Source: Legionella sp.
GTDB lineage: Bacteria > Pseudomonadota > Gammaproteobacteria > Legionellales > Legionellaceae
NCBI GenBank assembly: GCA_003507515.1
Contig: DNVL01000214.1
Coordinates: 1 to 6,400, forward strand
Length of the DNA: 6,400 bases
Direction of reading: 5' to 3'
Numbering within the stretch: position 1 is the first letter of the stretch; each line of letters starts with the position of its first letter. Under the pieces are notes generated by a model. That model searched no databases, was not told the DNA's origin, and saw only the letters and a list, made by a program, of their open reading frames with translations. Positions 1-6,400 of the stretch are shown here, one piece after another. The position numbers were made by a program, and so were the translations under genes.

Positions 1-1025
1 AAAATATGCATCACAAATTTCGGGTGTGGTGGCGGTGATTTCAGTGAATTTAACAGTTGACCCGCTGTTAATTTATCGGTATCAAGAATCGCTATATTTT
101 CAAAAAGTAAAACTTCTTTTTCCAAAATTAAAGCCAATGCATTTTTCATTTTTTTTGTTAAGACCGTATTTTTTCCTGGCAATTCAATGCCATAACTGTT
201 TTTCAAATAATCACGATTAACAGCATTGGGTTGTGACAAAAATAAAGCGACTTCATGGGACCTATGAGCGCTGCCTCCATCGGCAATAATATGAATTTTA
301 GTTGCGGTTGGATTGGCTGCTTCTATGGCTTTTAAAAAATGGGTCGTGGAGCTTCCATTAATTGTTTCATACTCACGAGTCAACACTGACATGGTCTTTA
401 AATCAATAGCGCCTGTTATGTTAAGCCTCTTCCGCCCAGCCACAGTGGCTATCAGCTTTTCTACGCCCGTTCTAATCCAGCCTCGAGTAATTTTTGTTTC
501 CTGGGTTGGATGAACACTGTCCATAAAAAGAATCAATTCATTTGAATTAAGCGTTGCCTTTAATTCTTCATATTTTTTAATGAATTCAGCTTGACGTTCT
601 ACATTAACTTTTGCAGGTGTACCCTTTGGCTGTTTATAGGAAAATCGATGATGGGATAGCCAGTCATACATACCCTGCTGTGTATAGGTTACCTTATAAG
701 TCAGCGTAACGTACTCAATGATTTCTTTTGTCGATGGATACGTGTTTTTTTCCAAATGAGAAATCAATTCACTCGTTTTTTGGTCGTCTAATTTGCTTTT
801 TGAACCACCGCCACTTGGTTTTAATTTTTCTTCCCGTAAATAATCACACAAATACCCCCACACCGTGGTTTCATGGATTAGTAAAGCTTGAGCAATTTGT
901 TTGTACGTCCACCCTCTATCATTCAATAAAACAGCTTTTATGCGATCACGGATGCGGCCATCGCGCTCACATTTATGCTGTACTTCAAGATGATTTTTTT
1001 GAGCTTCAGTTAAGGGAATTTTCAT
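1..1025 (-). CDS. IS630-family transposase, C-terminus cut by window edge
   Basis: This reads as a DDE transposase of the IS630/Tc1-mariner superfamily. The frame stays open from an ATG at 1025-1023 to the left edge, giving 341 codons with no stop. Residues about 25-65 look like the N-terminal helix-turn-helix that binds the inverted repeats (GWTYKQIAQALLIHETTVWGYL). A second winged-helix-like part follows to about residue 135. The catalytic core starts with LILFMDSVHPTQ, whose Asp169 is the first acidic residue. The second is Asp249 in IHIIADGGSAHRS. The usual third motif (PPYSPNLNPIE-like, about 34 residues after the second Asp) is absent. About 75 unfamiliar residues follow instead, ending in PKFVMHI, which resembles the strand just before that motif, so the Glu probably lies just outside the window. 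No good ribosome-binding site is visible. The gene is AT-richer than its neighbours, consistent with mobile DNA. The family call is firm; whether the enzyme is active cannot be judged. Confidence 0.85.
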   Translation of the reverse strand, partial: MKIPLTEAQKNHLEVQHKCERDGRIRDRIKAVLLNDRGWTYKQIAQALLIHETTVWGYLCDYLREEKLKPSGGGSKSKLDDQKTSELISHLEKNTYPSTKEIIEYVTLTYKVTYTQQGMYDWLSHHRFSYKQPKGTPAKVNVERQAEFIKKYEELKATLNSNELILFMDSVHPTQETKITRGWIRTGVEKLIATVAGRKRLNITGAIDLKTMSVLTREYETINGSSTTHFLKAIEAANPTATKIHIIADGGSAHRSHEVALFLSQPNAVNRDYLKNSYGIELPGKNTVLTKKMKNALALILEKEVLLFENIAILDTDKLTAGQLLNSLKSPPPHPKFVMHI

Positions 1026-1069
1026 AAGATGGATTCTACAGCAATTAAACTGAGAATGGCATAGGGCTC
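1026..1069. mobile_element. Probable terminal segment of the IS630-like element
   Basis: This short gap lies between the wzc stop codon and the transposase start, so the element's transposase-proximal end must fall here or within the last bases of wzc. IS630 elements insert at TA dinucleotides, and a TA at 1062-1063 is a plausible boundary. That would leave about 36 bp (1026-1061) as terminal sequence. The other end is outside the window, so the inverted repeat and the TA duplication cannot be confirmed. No convincing promoter or terminator is visible. Confidence 0.4.
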
Positions 1070-3283
1070 TCAATCAGTTCGGGTATAGTAGGTATGGTAT
1101 TTACCGTATTTACCGTATTTACCGTATTTACCGTATTGACCGTATGAATGTTTCATGGATTCAGAACGGTAAAAGTTAAAAATAGTTCCTTGTACTTGAA
1201 CGCTAGAACCCGCTAATCGTTTCAATACCATTTCAACATCGCTGGGTTGATGGGCACCAGCACCCATCACCAAATAGTTGGTTGCGGAGACGGCACCGAT
1301 TAAAACAGCATCGGTCACCAACAATACGGGGGCGGTATCGATTATAATCACATCGTACTGTTCAGATAAGGAGTGCATTAACGTCTTAAAGTAGTCTCTC
1401 ATGAGCAATTCAGATGGATCGCTCGGGTATGCACCCCTGGGTATAAAATCGAGATTCTCGTGCAATGTGCCTGTCACGGCAATGTCAACTGTTGCGGTTT
1501 TATTGAGGACCTCTGCTAAACCGGGTGTGAAGGGTCTATTCATGTATTTGTGCAAGGTTCCTCGGCGTAAATCCCCATCCACTAATAAAACACGCTTGCC
1601 GCCTGCCGCCAGAAGATAGGCCAAATTTGCCGACACAAAACTTTTACCAACCCCCGGTGACACCCCTAGAATTGCAATCATATTATTGCTGGCACAAGTG
1701 AGCGTTACCTGCAGACTCGTGCGCAAACTCCGTAATGATTCAATAGATAAGTTGCGTGGGTTGGAATGCGCCAATAAAGGCATCTCTTGCAGGACGTTTT
1801 CTGTAAAACTTGTTGTGTTTTTCGTTTGCTCATCGCAATAAGGGATAATGGCCAGATTCGCTAGATTAAAGTGTTTCTCACCCCAATGTGGGTCGTCTAC
1901 ACGAGGCGAGAGTAATCGACGAATTAGAATAATCAGGGCACTGAATATCAAGCCTAAAAGGATGCTGGAGGTATAAATCATGGCAGATTTGCCAGGCAGT
2001 GGTGCATCGGGTAACTTGGCAAAAGATAGAATGTGCACGCTACTGATGGTGCCTGCTTTAATTACTTCTAGTTCTTGAATTTTACTGAGGAAAATCAAGT
2101 ATAATGTCTTTTTAACTTCTACATCGCGCATCAAATTAACGGCAATTTGATCGGCTGCTGGAAGTGTTTTCAAGCTGTTTTCCAGTTGTTTGCGTTGCCC
2201 TTTGATGGCCTTTATTTCCGTGTCCAAGGCCATCAGCATCGGATGCTCTGTTGTGTAATGTTGTTGCATATCAATTTTTTTGATATGCAATTTACCCAGT
2301 TGTTTATCAAAATTGGATAGCTGATTAAAAAGAAATTCAGCGCGCATTTTAATGTCGAATTGACCGGCTTTCGCCTTGTATCGATTCAACGCGGTCTCAG
2401 CTTGCTCTAGTAACCCTTTGGTAATGGGCAGTTGATGGTATAAGAACTCGAGAGTCTGAGCGGCTTCTTGTGATTTTTTTTGTGCATCTTTCTGTTGCGT
2501 AATTTTTGCAACAGAGTTCAATATATTGACAATCCGTTCTGGATCGACACCCGTTAATGAGAGCGCCAGTATCCCGGTGCTTTGACGTCCCGCGCTGCGC
2601 AAGTCATTAATGGTTAATTGCTGAGCCAATGCATTAACAATGGGCAAATCAGAGCGTCTCATCAATGAAAACTCAGTTCCAATAGGGGCGATGATGCTGT
2701 CAACTTGCAACTGAATGCTTTTGTCGGCATTTGTTATTAGTGAACCAATGGCCCCCTGAGTTAATAAATGACTTGCTGAGTCATAGACACTCACATGGCC
2801 CGGCTTATCATACACCAAGGTAAATGCGTGATTGATCGCATGACGAGGCACTTTAAATCGTTTGACTTGAATTGTTTTTTTTCTCAATGCGCTGAGCCAA
2901 CTGAACATCCCGCTTTTTTTAGGACTGACGCTGATATCCAGTCCTAATGATTGAATCACAGGCTCTAGAATAAAGCGTGATTTCATTAAAGCAATTTGCG
3001 TAGAAGTGGCGTCTCCGGTAGGCGAGCGCATCATAAATTGCTGCGCCCCGCCTGTTTGCCCCAATGATTGAGCCACTTCAATTTGCAGTAGCACATCCGA
3101 TCGATATTGGGGTATTTGTCGTGATGCATAGAAAGCACCCAATGAAACAGCAACCAACGTGACGCCGAGAATCAGCCATCTGTTCTGTGAGATTTGACTT
3201 AAAATAGCCAACACATCGATCGCGTCCCCCTCATGTGCATTGGCCTGCTTACCCATTAGCTGATTACCTATCATATGGCTCAT
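1070..3283 (-). CDS. wzc: Tyrosine autokinase / polysaccharide co-polymerase Wzc
   Basis: This is an inner-membrane bacterial tyrosine (BY) kinase that controls polymer chain length and works with the Wza channel. At 737 aa it is close to E. coli Wzc (about 720 aa). Residues 20-60 hold the start of the Wzz domain and a first membrane helix (about 36-54). A periplasmic region with coiled-coil-like helices (about 265-375) and a GNVR-type segment (about 385-430) follow, then a second membrane helix (about 434-455). The cytoplasmic kinase has an ExxR-type oligomerisation motif (ESLRSLR, Glu515), Walker A (GVSPGVGKS, 540-548), Walker A' (VLLVDGDLRR, 565-574) and Walker B (VIIIDTAP, 645-652). The C-terminus carries eight tyrosines (714-733), mostly as YGK repeats, the expected autophosphorylation cluster. 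The ATG at 3283 is preferred to Met4 because AAGGA lies 4 bases upstream. The gene starts 21 bp after wza. All kinase motifs look intact. Confidence 0.96.
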   Translation of the reverse strand: MSHMIGNQLMGKQANAHEGDAIDVLAILSQISQNRWLILGVTLVAVSLGAFYASRQIPQYRSDVLLQIEVAQSLGQTGGAQQFMMRSPTGDATSTQIALMKSRFILEPVIQSLGLDISVSPKKSGMFSWLSALRKKTIQVKRFKVPRHAINHAFTLVYDKPGHVSVYDSASHLLTQGAIGSLITNADKSIQLQVDSIIAPIGTEFSLMRRSDLPIVNALAQQLTINDLRSAGRQSTGILALSLTGVDPERIVNILNSVAKITQQKDAQKKSQEAAQTLEFLYHQLPITKGLLEQAETALNRYKAKAGQFDIKMRAEFLFNQLSNFDKQLGKLHIKKIDMQQHYTTEHPMLMALDTEIKAIKGQRKQLENSLKTLPAADQIAVNLMRDVEVKKTLYLIFLSKIQELEVIKAGTISSVHILSFAKLPDAPLPGKSAMIYTSSILLGLIFSALIILIRRLLSPRVDDPHWGEKHFNLANLAIIPYCDEQTKNTTSFTENVLQEMPLLAHSNPRNLSIESLRSLRTSLQVTLTCASNNMIAILGVSPGVGKSFVSANLAYLLAAGGKRVLLVDGDLRRGTLHKYMNRPFTPGLAEVLNKTATVDIAVTGTLHENLDFIPRGAYPSDPSELLMRDYFKTLMHSLSEQYDVIIIDTAPVLLVTDAVLIGAVSATNYLVMGAGAHQPSDVEMVLKRLAGSSVQVQGTIFNFYRSESMKHSYGQYGKYGKYGKYGKYHTYYTRTD
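1101..1145 (-). repeat. Five 9-bp tandem repeats coding the Wzc tyrosine tail
   Basis: On the plus strand TTACCGTAT occurs four times back to back (1101-1136), followed by one copy with a single change, TGACCGTAT (1137-1145). Read on the minus strand this encodes YGQ followed by four YGK units. The four copies are identical even at third codon positions, which suggests recent expansion by slippage or unequal recombination. Because the unit is three codons long, gain or loss of copies changes the number of phosphorylatable tyrosines without shifting the frame. Confidence 0.95.
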
Positions 3284-3287
3284 AACA

Positions 3288-3292
3288 TCCTT
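3288..3292 (-). promoter_or_regulatory. Ribosome-binding site of wzc
   Basis: On the minus strand AAGGA lies 4 bases before the ATG at 3283-3281, in the short gap after wza. It supports the first ATG over the in-frame ATG three codons later and suggests wzc has its own initiation signal. Confidence 0.6.
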
Positions 3293-3304
3293 GGTCTTAA
3301 ACGT

Positions 3305-4138
3305 TTATAACTGGTCAACAATTGATTTGGTAAACCATACGGTTTGCACGGTTGGCAACAATTGATTCAACACACGGTTCCAGCGTGTAGCAGGAGCGGA
3401 TGATACGAACAAAATGTCGCGAGGCTGCAGACTGAAGCGCTCGGCCAATAATAACCTATCCGGCGTTTTTGCATCCAGCCAAAAAATTTGAGGGGATGTA
3501 AAATTACCCCGTATAATGTAAATATAGCGAGGGTCTGCGGCTTGCGGATCGAGCCACCCGGACAGGGCGAGTGCGTCAGCTATGGTGAGTTGTTGATCAT
3601 TAATCGGCAAGAATCCTACTTTTGATACTTCACCCAAGACATATACTTTCTGGCCACGGAAATCAGCAACGCGGACATTGATTTGCGGATTGGGCACGTA
3701 TTTTTTTAGACGCGCCGTGATATCGGCCCGGATCATGTCAACGGTTTTATCCGCGACATCCACATAGCCTATCAAGGGAAAATAAATGCGACCACTGGAG
3801 TTCACCAAATAGCCCGATTGACCTGATGAGCCCTGTGCGCCAGAGCCGCCTCCACCTGCGCTCTCACCTAAGCTAAATTCAGGGTGCTCCCAAACAGTGA
3901 TATGTAAAACATCCGCAGGTGCTACGTGATAGAAATAAGTGCTCACACGCTGATCGGCAATCAAGGACGGTGTAATCGGGATCAACGTTGGGTGAACCTC
4001 AATGCGCTCAGGCACCACCTGCCGTCGCATTTGTCCTGTCTCTAGATTTTGCATGCCGGGCATGAGACTGCACCCGCATAAAACGAGGGTTGAACCGGTA
4101 ACACTGATTTTCTTAAAGAGACTGATCTTGTTTAGCAT
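3305..4138 (-). CDS. wza: Outer-membrane polysaccharide export lipoprotein Wza, short form
   Basis: Wza-family proteins form the outer-membrane channel through which capsule or exopolysaccharide leaves the cell, docking on Wzc. A lipoprotein signal peptide ends at the lipobox LCGC (Cys23). Ser24 at +2 fits outer-membrane sorting. A polysaccharide-export (PES) domain spans about 68-160 (YHVAPADVLHITVWEHPEF; SGRIYFPLIGYV; NPQINVRVADFRGQ). One SLBB domain follows at about 164-210 (KVYVLGEVSKVGFLPI). The end, LQPRDILFVSSAPATRWNR then LNQLLP, strongly resembles the end of E. coli Wza, where the C-terminal helix forms the membrane-spanning barrel. The protein has 277 aa against 379 in E. coli; the difference is about one SLBB repeat. 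A glycine/serine-rich loop (95-109) interrupts the PES domain. The start lies 3 bp after the wzb stop and lacks a strong ribosome-binding site, suggesting translational coupling. Confidence 0.94.
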   Translation of the reverse strand: MLNKISLFKKISVTGSTLVLCGCSLMPGMQNLETGQMRRQVVPERIEVHPTLIPITPSLIADQRVSTYFYHVAPADVLHITVWEHPEFSLGESAGGGGSGAQGSSGQSGYLVNSSGRIYFPLIGYVDVADKTVDMIRADITARLKKYVPNPQINVRVADFRGQKVYVLGEVSKVGFLPINDQQLTIADALALSGWLDPQAADPRYIYIIRGNFTSPQIFWLDAKTPDRLLLAERFSLQPRDILFVSSAPATRWNRVLNQLLPTVQTVWFTKSIVDQL

Positions 4139-4141
4139 GTT

Positions 4142-4585
4142 TTAAACCCACAACGTCCTGTACCATTCATCAACGCCTTGCTCAATCAACGCCAATGCTT
4201 GCTCAAAAACAAGCTTTGGCCGTTGAAAGGGATCCGGCACATCAAAGCATCCCCACTTCCCTATCCGATGCACACGACCACACGTACTCGGGTAATTCAA
4301 TTCTACTTGCTTTTGTTGATCAGCGGTCATCGTTAAAATCAGATCTGAACCGAATAAAATGTCCGGCGATATCTGACGCGCACGATGCCCTGAAATATCC
4401 AACCCCCGCGCAAGCATCAGCGCCTGGCCTACCGGATCAGCGGGTTTATCAACCAACGCCGCCAACCCTGCAGAGCAGGTGACCGTATCCAGTGACGCTT
4501 GCTGAAAGCGATGAGAAAAAAGCGCTTCTGCAATCGGACTACGACAAATGTTCCCTATGCAGACAATCAGAACATGTTTGATCAT
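4142..4585 (-). CDS. wzb: Low-molecular-weight protein-tyrosine phosphatase Wzb
   Basis: This cytoplasmic phosphatase is expected to dephosphorylate the tyrosine tail of the neighbouring Wzc, resetting the kinase during polymer export. The phosphate-binding loop CIGNICRS sits at the N-terminus: Cys9 is the nucleophile and Arg15 binds phosphate (CX5R). The general-acid Asp is Asp118 in the DPF motif (VPDPFQRP). From the ATG at 4585 the protein is 147 aa, the same length as E. coli Wzb. An in-frame TTG at 4654 would add 23 residues, but these precede the first beta strand, do not resemble the family, and overlap the upstream gene by 8 bp. A GGAAGGG ribosome-binding site lies 5 bases before the chosen ATG. 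All catalytic residues are present. The gene order wzb-wza-wzc differs from the E. coli order wza-wzb-wzc. Confidence 0.96.
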   Translation of the reverse strand: MIKHVLIVCIGNICRSPIAEALFSHRFQQASLDTVTCSAGLAALVDKPADPVGQALMLARGLDISGHRARQISPDILFGSDLILTMTADQQKQVELNYPSTCGRVHRIGKWGCFDVPDPFQRPKLVFEQALALIEQGVDEWYRTLWV

Positions 4586-4590
4586 CGTAA

Positions 4591-4597
4591 CCCTTCC
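4591..4597 (-). promoter_or_regulatory. Ribosome-binding site that fixes the wzb start
   Basis: On the minus strand GGAAGGG lies 5 bases upstream of the ATG at 4585-4583, an ideal position. It decides for this start over the upstream in-frame TTG at 4654-4652. It lies in the 61-bp gap after the capsule-family gene, the largest gap between genes of this operon. Confidence 0.7.
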
Positions 4598-4646
4598 GCA
4601 TGCTTCGCTCTGCGAGCAAACAATGACAATACTCAAACCGCTGGAT

Positions 4647-6044
4647 TTATGCAAGCTCTTTTGGCGTTAAAAAGTGGGGCAAATAACGATTTAACGACTC
4701 GATCAGGGTGACCGTGCGTTGCCGATGCTCCGCTTGATGCACGTCAAATCCTTTGAAACCGAATAAATCCCCTGGCGCGCTAGCGGCCAAGACCTTCGCG
4801 AGCAACCCATCAATCGATTCGTCTGCGATATCGCCTTTATGATTTGCTTGAAAGGCTTCAATTCTTGAAGGCAGCGTTGCAATGTCATTCAACGATCGGC
4901 ATTGAATAAAATGCGTGTCATCTGAATAATAAGCACCACTGACAATGGAGCACGCTCCCGCCACCGCACTTTGAAAACCAATCGTGCCGGTCATGGTGAC
5001 CGTCACGGAACATGCTTGAATAAAACGGCTTGCCGGAATGTCATAAGGTACGAGCACAACGGCCGGCAGTGCCCTCAATTGCTGCATGAAACCTCTTTGT
5101 CTAAAACCAAATTGCAACGGGTGATCTTTAACAAACAGCGTAAAACCAGCGCGGCCCAGAACCTGACAAATCTCCAACATAACGTGCTCATTGTTGAGCA
5201 AAGACAAGTCATCGAGCCAATAATCAAGCGATGCTTCCGGCAAGAGTTGCAATCCGATAAATACACGCTTATTGACTGGGCAACGCTGGAGATGCTCCTC
5301 CCAATGCGCATTGAACAATCCCAAAACGGTATAGTCTCGCCACTGGGGCTTGTGATCGAGGTGATTTAATGCATCTAAATAATGTAAATTCAAACGATCA
5401 CGCTTGAGAAAGCGCAGTGCTTGATAATACAAGCCCCGCATTTTAAACAACAAAAATGTTCGCCAATATTGACGATGGGTGTATTTTTTAGAGCGGTTCA
5501 CATAGGCCGGTGTAAATGCATCGTTTACAATGTGTTGCCTTGCAGAGGCAATGTCGCTCGCGTCCGGATCGCGCACGCGAATGAGCTGACCGCGGTCCAT
5601 GAACATCACTTGATCCGGCACAATGGATGCGGTCATGCCTAAAAAGGGGATGCCATGGGATTGCAACACGCGATCCAATACATCCAACACGTAGCGGTCA
5701 ATGATAAAGCTCATCACAAGCCTGGGTTGTTGCTGCTTAATCAAATCATCCAGCGTTTGCCACATGGCGTAAATCATGGACAATGCAGTTTTTTTCTTGA
5801 GGTTTCGCAGCACACGGCAACGACGAATGATGTCATCACAGATCTGTTCCGATAGATGCGTACGGGCAAAAGTGGCGGCGTCATTTTGGCGAAGATGAGT
5901 ATAAAAATCATCGACAATATTGATGGTGCCGTCACCCCGCATGTCACTCACCACACAAGTGGATGTTGTAAAATTCAATTGACTTGCCAAATATTGCCAC
6001 CACGCATCCGTGCTGCGATAGGAAAAAAACATGACATCGATCAT
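4647..6044 (-). CDS. Capsule polysaccharide biosynthesis family protein, putative glycosyltransferase
   Basis: This 465-aa protein has no signal peptide or clear membrane helix, so it is probably cytoplasmic or peripheral at the inner membrane. The C-terminal half carries features I associate with the capsule-synthesis family (KpsS/KpsC/LipB-like, GT-B-type fold): VFIGLQLLPEASLDYW (261-276), VKDHP (305-309), a run of short strands near ALPAVVLVPYDIPASRFI (325-342), and VTMTGTIGFQSAVAG (349-363), the kind of TGT-GF-A-G segment that binds the donor phosphate or sugar in such enzymes. The N-terminal half (1-240) is the presumed acceptor side and I cannot assign it to a precise family. Substrate and linkage cannot be read from the sequence. 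The ATG at 6044 overlaps the fcl stop as ATGA, implying translational coupling, and favours Met1 over Met5. Its position between fcl and wzb makes a role in building or modifying the exported polymer likely. The family assignment rests on motif memory. Confidence 0.72.
   Translation of the reverse strand: MIDVMFFSYRSTDAWWQYLASQLNFTTSTCVVSDMRGDGTINIVDDFYTHLRQNDAATFARTHLSEQICDDIIRRCRVLRNLKKKTALSMIYAMWQTLDDLIKQQQPRLVMSFIIDRYVLDVLDRVLQSHGIPFLGMTASIVPDQVMFMDRGQLIRVRDPDASDIASARQHIVNDAFTPAYVNRSKKYTHRQYWRTFLLFKMRGLYYQALRFLKRDRLNLHYLDALNHLDHKPQWRDYTVLGLFNAHWEEHLQRCPVNKRVFIGLQLLPEASLDYWLDDLSLLNNEHVMLEICQVLGRAGFTLFVKDHPLQFGFRQRGFMQQLRALPAVVLVPYDIPASRFIQACSVTVTMTGTIGFQSAVAGACSIVSGAYYSDDTHFIQCRSLNDIATLPSRIEAFQANHKGDIADESIDGLLAKVLAASAPGDLFGFKGFDVHQAEHRQRTVTLIESLNRYLPHFLTPKELA
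6041..6044 (-). other. ATGA stop/start overlap coupling fcl to the next gene
   Basis: On the minus strand the bases ATGA contain both the start ATG of the capsule-family gene (6044-6042) and the TGA stop of fcl (6043-6041). Such overlaps usually let a terminating ribosome restart on the next gene, which supports one transcript and matched expression. Confidence 0.85.
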
Positions 6045-6400
6045 TTTAAAAATTTATCCCTGTATATTTTTTTCAGTTCATCTGCAAAATTGAGGCTGGG
6101 CTGCCAACCCGTGGCATTGATTTTTTCTGTGTTTAATAATTTTCTCAGTGTGCCATCGGGTTTAGAGGTGTCCCATTGGACCTCCCCTTGATATTGCACG
6201 ATGTCACACAATAACGTGACCAAGTCTCTGATCGTGAGGTCTTTGCCATATCCAATGTTCACGACAGGCCCGCTGATGGGACAATGGAGAAGCTGATGAA
6301 ATGATGCTTCCGGTAAATTCAGTAAAAAAATAGCGGCATTTGCCAAATCATCACTGTGCAAAAATTCACGCATGGCCACACCGGATCCCCAGACCTCAAA
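6041..6400 (-). CDS. fcl: GDP-L-fucose synthase, C-terminal part (N-terminus beyond window)
   Basis: GDP-L-fucose synthase (WcaG/Fcl) is a short-chain dehydrogenase/reductase-type epimerase-reductase. It converts GDP-4-keto-6-deoxymannose to GDP-L-fucose with NADPH, following Gmd. Only the last 119 residues are here; the family is about 310-325 aa, so about 200 residues with the Rossmann fold and the catalytic Tyr-Lys pair lie to the right. The frame is open to the last base. Visible signatures are VWGSGVAMREFLHSDDLA (compare E. coli VWGSGTPMREFLHVDDMA), VVNIGYGKDLTIRDL, and DTSKPDGTLRKLL, which belong to the C-terminal nucleotide-sugar-binding domain. A GTG at 6379 is in frame but internal, not a real start. 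The gene supplies GDP-fucose, suggesting fucose or a derivative in the polymer, and gmd is expected nearby outside the window. Confidence 0.93.
   Translation of the reverse strand, partial: FEVWGSGVAMREFLHSDDLANAAIFLLNLPEASFHQLLHCPISGPVVNIGYGKDLTIRDLVTLLCDIVQYQGEVQWDTSKPDGTLRKLLNTEKINATGWQPSLNFADELKKIYRDKFLK

Noticed and set aside
1..1025. A frameshifted or decayed transposase pseudogene.
   Set aside because: Codon-by-codon reading shows no stop or frameshift through 341 codons, and both visible catalytic Asp residues are present; only the missing C-terminus is unknown.
26..1027. Plus-strand open frames opposite the transposase (64, 66 and 99 codons).
   Set aside because: They lie antisense to a continuous 341-codon transposase frame with recognisable motifs and show no protein-like features of their own.
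1050..1075. A possible hairpin terminator after wzc (TGAGA at 1051-1055 with TCTCA at 1068-1072).
   Set aside because: The stem is only 5 bp with a 12-base loop and no T-run follows, so it is not a credible intrinsic terminator.
1101..1145. Short tandem repeats considered as a CRISPR or iteron array.
   Set aside because: The units are 9 bp with no spacers, and they encode in-frame YGK repeats in a known regulatory tail.
4586..4654. A longer wzb start at an in-frame TTG, adding 23 residues.
   Set aside because: The added residues do not resemble the phosphatase family, the TTG overlaps the upstream gene, and the downstream ATG has an ideal ribosome-binding site and gives the standard 147-aa length.
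4971..5369. A 132-codon plus-strand open frame opposite the capsule-family gene.
   Set aside because: The minus-strand frame has clear family motifs and fits the operon; the plus-strand product looks like a shadow translation.
6377..6379. GTG as the true start of a small separate protein at the right end.
   Set aside because: The frame continues upstream to the window edge with conserved GDP-fucose synthase residues (VWGSG), so the GTG is an internal valine.

Overview
The window is a compact stretch of a bacterial surface-polysaccharide (capsule or exopolysaccharide) locus. It lies entirely on the minus strand and is bounded downstream by an insertion-sequence transposase gene that runs off the left edge. 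In transcription order (right to left) the genes are: the C-terminal part of a GDP-L-fucose synthase (fcl/wcaG, cut by the right edge); a capsule-synthesis-family putative glycosyltransferase; a low-molecular-weight protein-tyrosine phosphatase (wzb); an outer-membrane polysaccharide-export lipoprotein (wza); a tyrosine autokinase/chain-length regulator (wzc); and an IS630-family transposase. The first five are tightly packed, with a 4-bp stop/start overlap and gaps of 61, 3 and 21 bp. They are very probably one operon whose promoter lies beyond the right edge.

The fused two-domain Wzc, a Wzb of the same length as E. coli Wzb (147 aa) and a lipobox-bearing Wza point to a Gram-negative proteobacterium, most likely a gammaproteobacterium. 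Base composition is moderate in the polysaccharide genes and visibly AT-richer in the transposase. I cannot name the genus; a Legionellales-like host is only a guess.

The genes fit one pathway. Fcl makes GDP-L-fucose, and the capsule-family protein probably transfers or modifies a sugar. Wzc in the inner membrane and Wza in the outer membrane form the trans-envelope export machine. Wzb removes phosphate from the Wzc tyrosine tail, and Wzc phosphorylation cycling is needed for high-molecular-weight polymer export in E. coli-type systems.

No wholly new system is evident. The points most worth a second look are: a pure 9-bp tandem repeat that encodes the Wzc tyrosine tail; a Wza with only one recognisable SLBB domain and a glycine/serine-rich loop; a capsule-family protein more often linked to ABC-dependent capsule loci, here beside Wza/Wzb/Wzc; and an apparent insertion of about 70 residues in the transposase catalytic domain between its second Asp and the expected Glu.
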